Origin: Bradyrhizobium sp.
GTDB lineage: Bacteria > Pseudomonadota > Alphaproteobacteria > Rhizobiales > Xanthobacteraceae
Direction: 5' to 3'
Length of the DNA: 18,312 nucleotides
NCBI GenBank assembly: GCA_019243075.1
Contig: JAFAUV010000438.1
Span: 1 to 18,312 of the forward strand
A program made the translations under genes and the position numbers. The notes beneath the pieces are model-generated. The model made no database searches. It had not been told where the DNA came from and saw only the letters and a program-made list of their open reading frames with translations. Shown piece after piece: positions 17,400 through 18,312 of this stretch; the first letter of the stretch is position 1, and every line of letters starts with the position of its first letter.

Positions 17400-17423
17400 T
17401 TTCGAAAACTCCGCCGAACGAGG

Positions 17424-18017
17424 TCAGCCGCCGAGCCGACCCTTGGTGGACGGCACCTCGCCGGCCGCGCGCGGATCGATCGCGACCGCGGCGCCGAGTG
17501 CCCGCACCAGACCCTTGAAGCAGGATTCGGCAATATGGTGGCTGTTATCGCCATATAGGGTCTCGACGTGCAAAGTCACGCCCGCGTTCATGGCGAAGGC
17601 GTTGAACCATTCGCGCACCAGCTCGGTGTCGAACTGCCCGACCTTGTCGCGCGGGAAATCCACCTTGAACACCAGCACCGGGCGCCCCGAAATGTCGATC
17701 ACCACGCGCGACAGCGTCTCGTCCATCGGCATGTGGACCGAGGCGTAGCGGCTGATGCCGGCCATGTCGCCCAGCGCCTGCTTCACGGCCTGGCCCAGCG
17801 CGATGCCGACATCCTCGGTGGTATGGTGGTGGTCGACGTGCAGATCGCCGACCGCTTTTACCGTCATGTCGATGCGGGAATGGCGGGCGAGCAGGTCGAG
17901 CATATGGTCGAAGAAGCCGATGCCGGTCGAGATCGTGGACGCCCCGGTACCATCGAGGTTTACGGTCACCTCGATGTCGGTCTCCTTGGTCTTGCGCTTG
18001 ACGGTAGCGCTGCGCAT
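17424..18017 (-). CDS. hisB: Imidazoleglycerol-phosphate dehydratase
   Basis: Mn-dependent enzyme that dehydrates imidazole glycerol phosphate to imidazole acetol phosphate. The 197-residue product is the monofunctional form, without the histidinol-phosphatase domain of E. coli HisB. Signatures are GIGFFDHMLDLLARHS, HVDHHHTTEDVGIALGQA, HMPMDETLSRVVID and GDNSHHIAESCFKGLVRAL, which supply the metal-ligating His and Glu residues. The start MRSATVKRKTKETDIEV at ATG 18017 fits the family, with AAGG about 8 bases upstream. It is the first gene of the minus-strand cluster and is divergent from hslV. Confidence 0.97.
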   Translation of the reverse strand: MRSATVKRKTKETDIEVTVNLDGTGASTISTGIGFFDHMLDLLARHSRIDMTVKAVGDLHVDHHHTTEDVGIALGQAVKQALGDMAGISRYASVHMPMDETLSRVVIDISGRPVLVFKVDFPRDKVGQFDTELVREWFNAFAMNAGVTLHVETLYGDNSHHIAESCFKGLVRALGAAVAIDPRAAGEVPSTKGRLGG

Positions 18018-18113
18018 GAAATTCGCCTTGATCCAGCCGAAAGCGCGGGTCTTTTAACAGGCCGATGACACCTTCGCTACAGCGCTCTGGTCCGATCCGG
18101 GCTGATCTTCCGG

Positions 18114-18140
18114 CTATGGTGAGCGGAGACCGCCGTCAAG
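18114..18140 (-). promoter_or_regulatory. Candidate promoter for the hisB operon
   Basis: On the minus strand CTTGAC (18140-18135) and CCATAG (18119-18114) are 15 bases apart. The first is a good -35-like element. The pair resembles either a short-spaced sigma-70 or a sigma-32-type promoter. It would start transcription roughly 90 bases before the hisB ATG. Untested. Confidence 0.28.
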
Positions 18141-18148
18141 CTGGCCGA

Positions 18149-18177
18149 TTGTAACCGCAGCCCTCAACCCCTAAATC
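18149..18177 (+). promoter_or_regulatory. Candidate sigma-32-like promoter for hslV
   Basis: TTGTAA (18149-18154) is followed 13 bases later by CCCCTAAAT (18168-18176), close to the sigma-32 -10 pattern CCCCATNT. A sigma-70 reading, TTGTAA-N17-TAAATC, also fits. Either places the start just upstream of the hslV ribosome site (AGGA, 18191-18194). Heat-shock control of hslV is established in other bacteria. The remainder of the 183-base gap shows no gene. Confidence 0.38.
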
Positions 18178-18200
18178 TGGCGCGGAGACGAGGATATCCC

Positions 18201-18312
18201 ATGCATGCATCGAATGAGCTGCCGGTCTGGCACGGCACCACCATTTTGACCGTCCGCAAGGGCGGCAAGGTCGTGATCGGCGGCGACGGCCAGGTTTCCA
18301 TTGGCCAGACCG
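18201..18312 (+). CDS. hslV: ATP-dependent protease HslV, 3'-truncated by window edge
   Basis: Proteolytic subunit of the HslUV (ClpYQ) complex, a proteasome-like N-terminal-threonine protease of the cytosol. Only 37 codons are visible. The start [12 protein letters not shown] is a short propeptide of 12 residues, and the mature protein would begin at T13 in [20 protein letters not shown], the conserved HslV N-terminus. ATG 18201 is preceded by AGGA (18191-18194) with a 6-base spacer. hslU is expected downstream beyond the window (known synteny, not seen). Confidence 0.93.

Noticed and set aside
18029..18057. TTGATC-N17-TTTTAA as a promoter for hslV
   Set aside because: The spacing is good but it overlaps the hisB leader and would leave a leader of about 137 bases; the element at 18149-18177 is better placed.

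Overview
The window looks like ordinary chromosome from a GC-rich alphaproteobacterium of the Bradyrhizobium / Nitrobacteraceae group. This rests on the protein sequences, the high-GC codon use, the gene order (rph-rdgB-hemW; a his cluster with an embedded DUF2628 gene and a terminal coaA, divergent from hslV), and a GCATGATC...GATCATGC intergenic repeat of a kind I associate with that family. The assignment is from memory of these families, not from a search.

Layout. Positions 1-2486 (+) hold the end of rph (RNase PH), rdgB (house-cleaning NTPase) and hemW (radical-SAM protein), tightly packed. A repeat separates hemW from a convergent LpoA/LppC-type lipoprotein gene (2544-3776, -). That gene is divergent from rsmI-yraN-gshB (3984-6307, +), so the rsmI / lpoA-like / yraN neighbourhood known from E. 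coli is kept. Positions 6474-8709 (+) hold two accessory-looking genes, each with its own leader: a Tat-exported metallo-beta-lactamase-fold enzyme resembling methyl parathion hydrolase, and a DUF2235 alpha/beta hydrolase. Then come yifB/comM (8784-10322), a small membrane-anchored hypothetical protein (10423-10893) and a large membrane hybrid histidine kinase (11037-13268), all on +. Convergent to these is a minus-strand cluster read as hisB, DUF2628, hisH, hisA, hisF, hisE, coaA (18017 down to 13328). The window ends in the first 37 codons of hslV (+), divergent from hisB.

How the genes work together. HisB, HisH/HisF, HisA and HisE are five of the histidine-pathway proteins; hisG, hisD, hisC and hisI are not here. 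HisF/HisH form the IGP synthase, HisA supplies its substrate PRFAR, and HisB takes its product. Short overlaps (ATGA at DUF2628/hisH, GTGA at hisH/hisA) point to translational coupling. CoaA (first step of CoA synthesis) ends the same transcription unit. RsmI, YraN and GshB form a second probable unit.

No stretch over 300 bases lacks a gene. The largest gaps are 3777-3983, 7446-7641, 18018-18200, 6308-6473 and 10894-11036; what I see in each is listed. I found no tRNA, rRNA, CRISPR, IS element, integrase or phage gene. I do not see convincing evidence for a novel multi-gene system. The items most worth a second look are the DUF2628 gene locked into the his operon, the histidine kinase with a degenerate first receiver and a CtrA-like upstream box, the exported MPH-like enzyme, and heat-shock-like promoter elements in the hisB/hslV gap.
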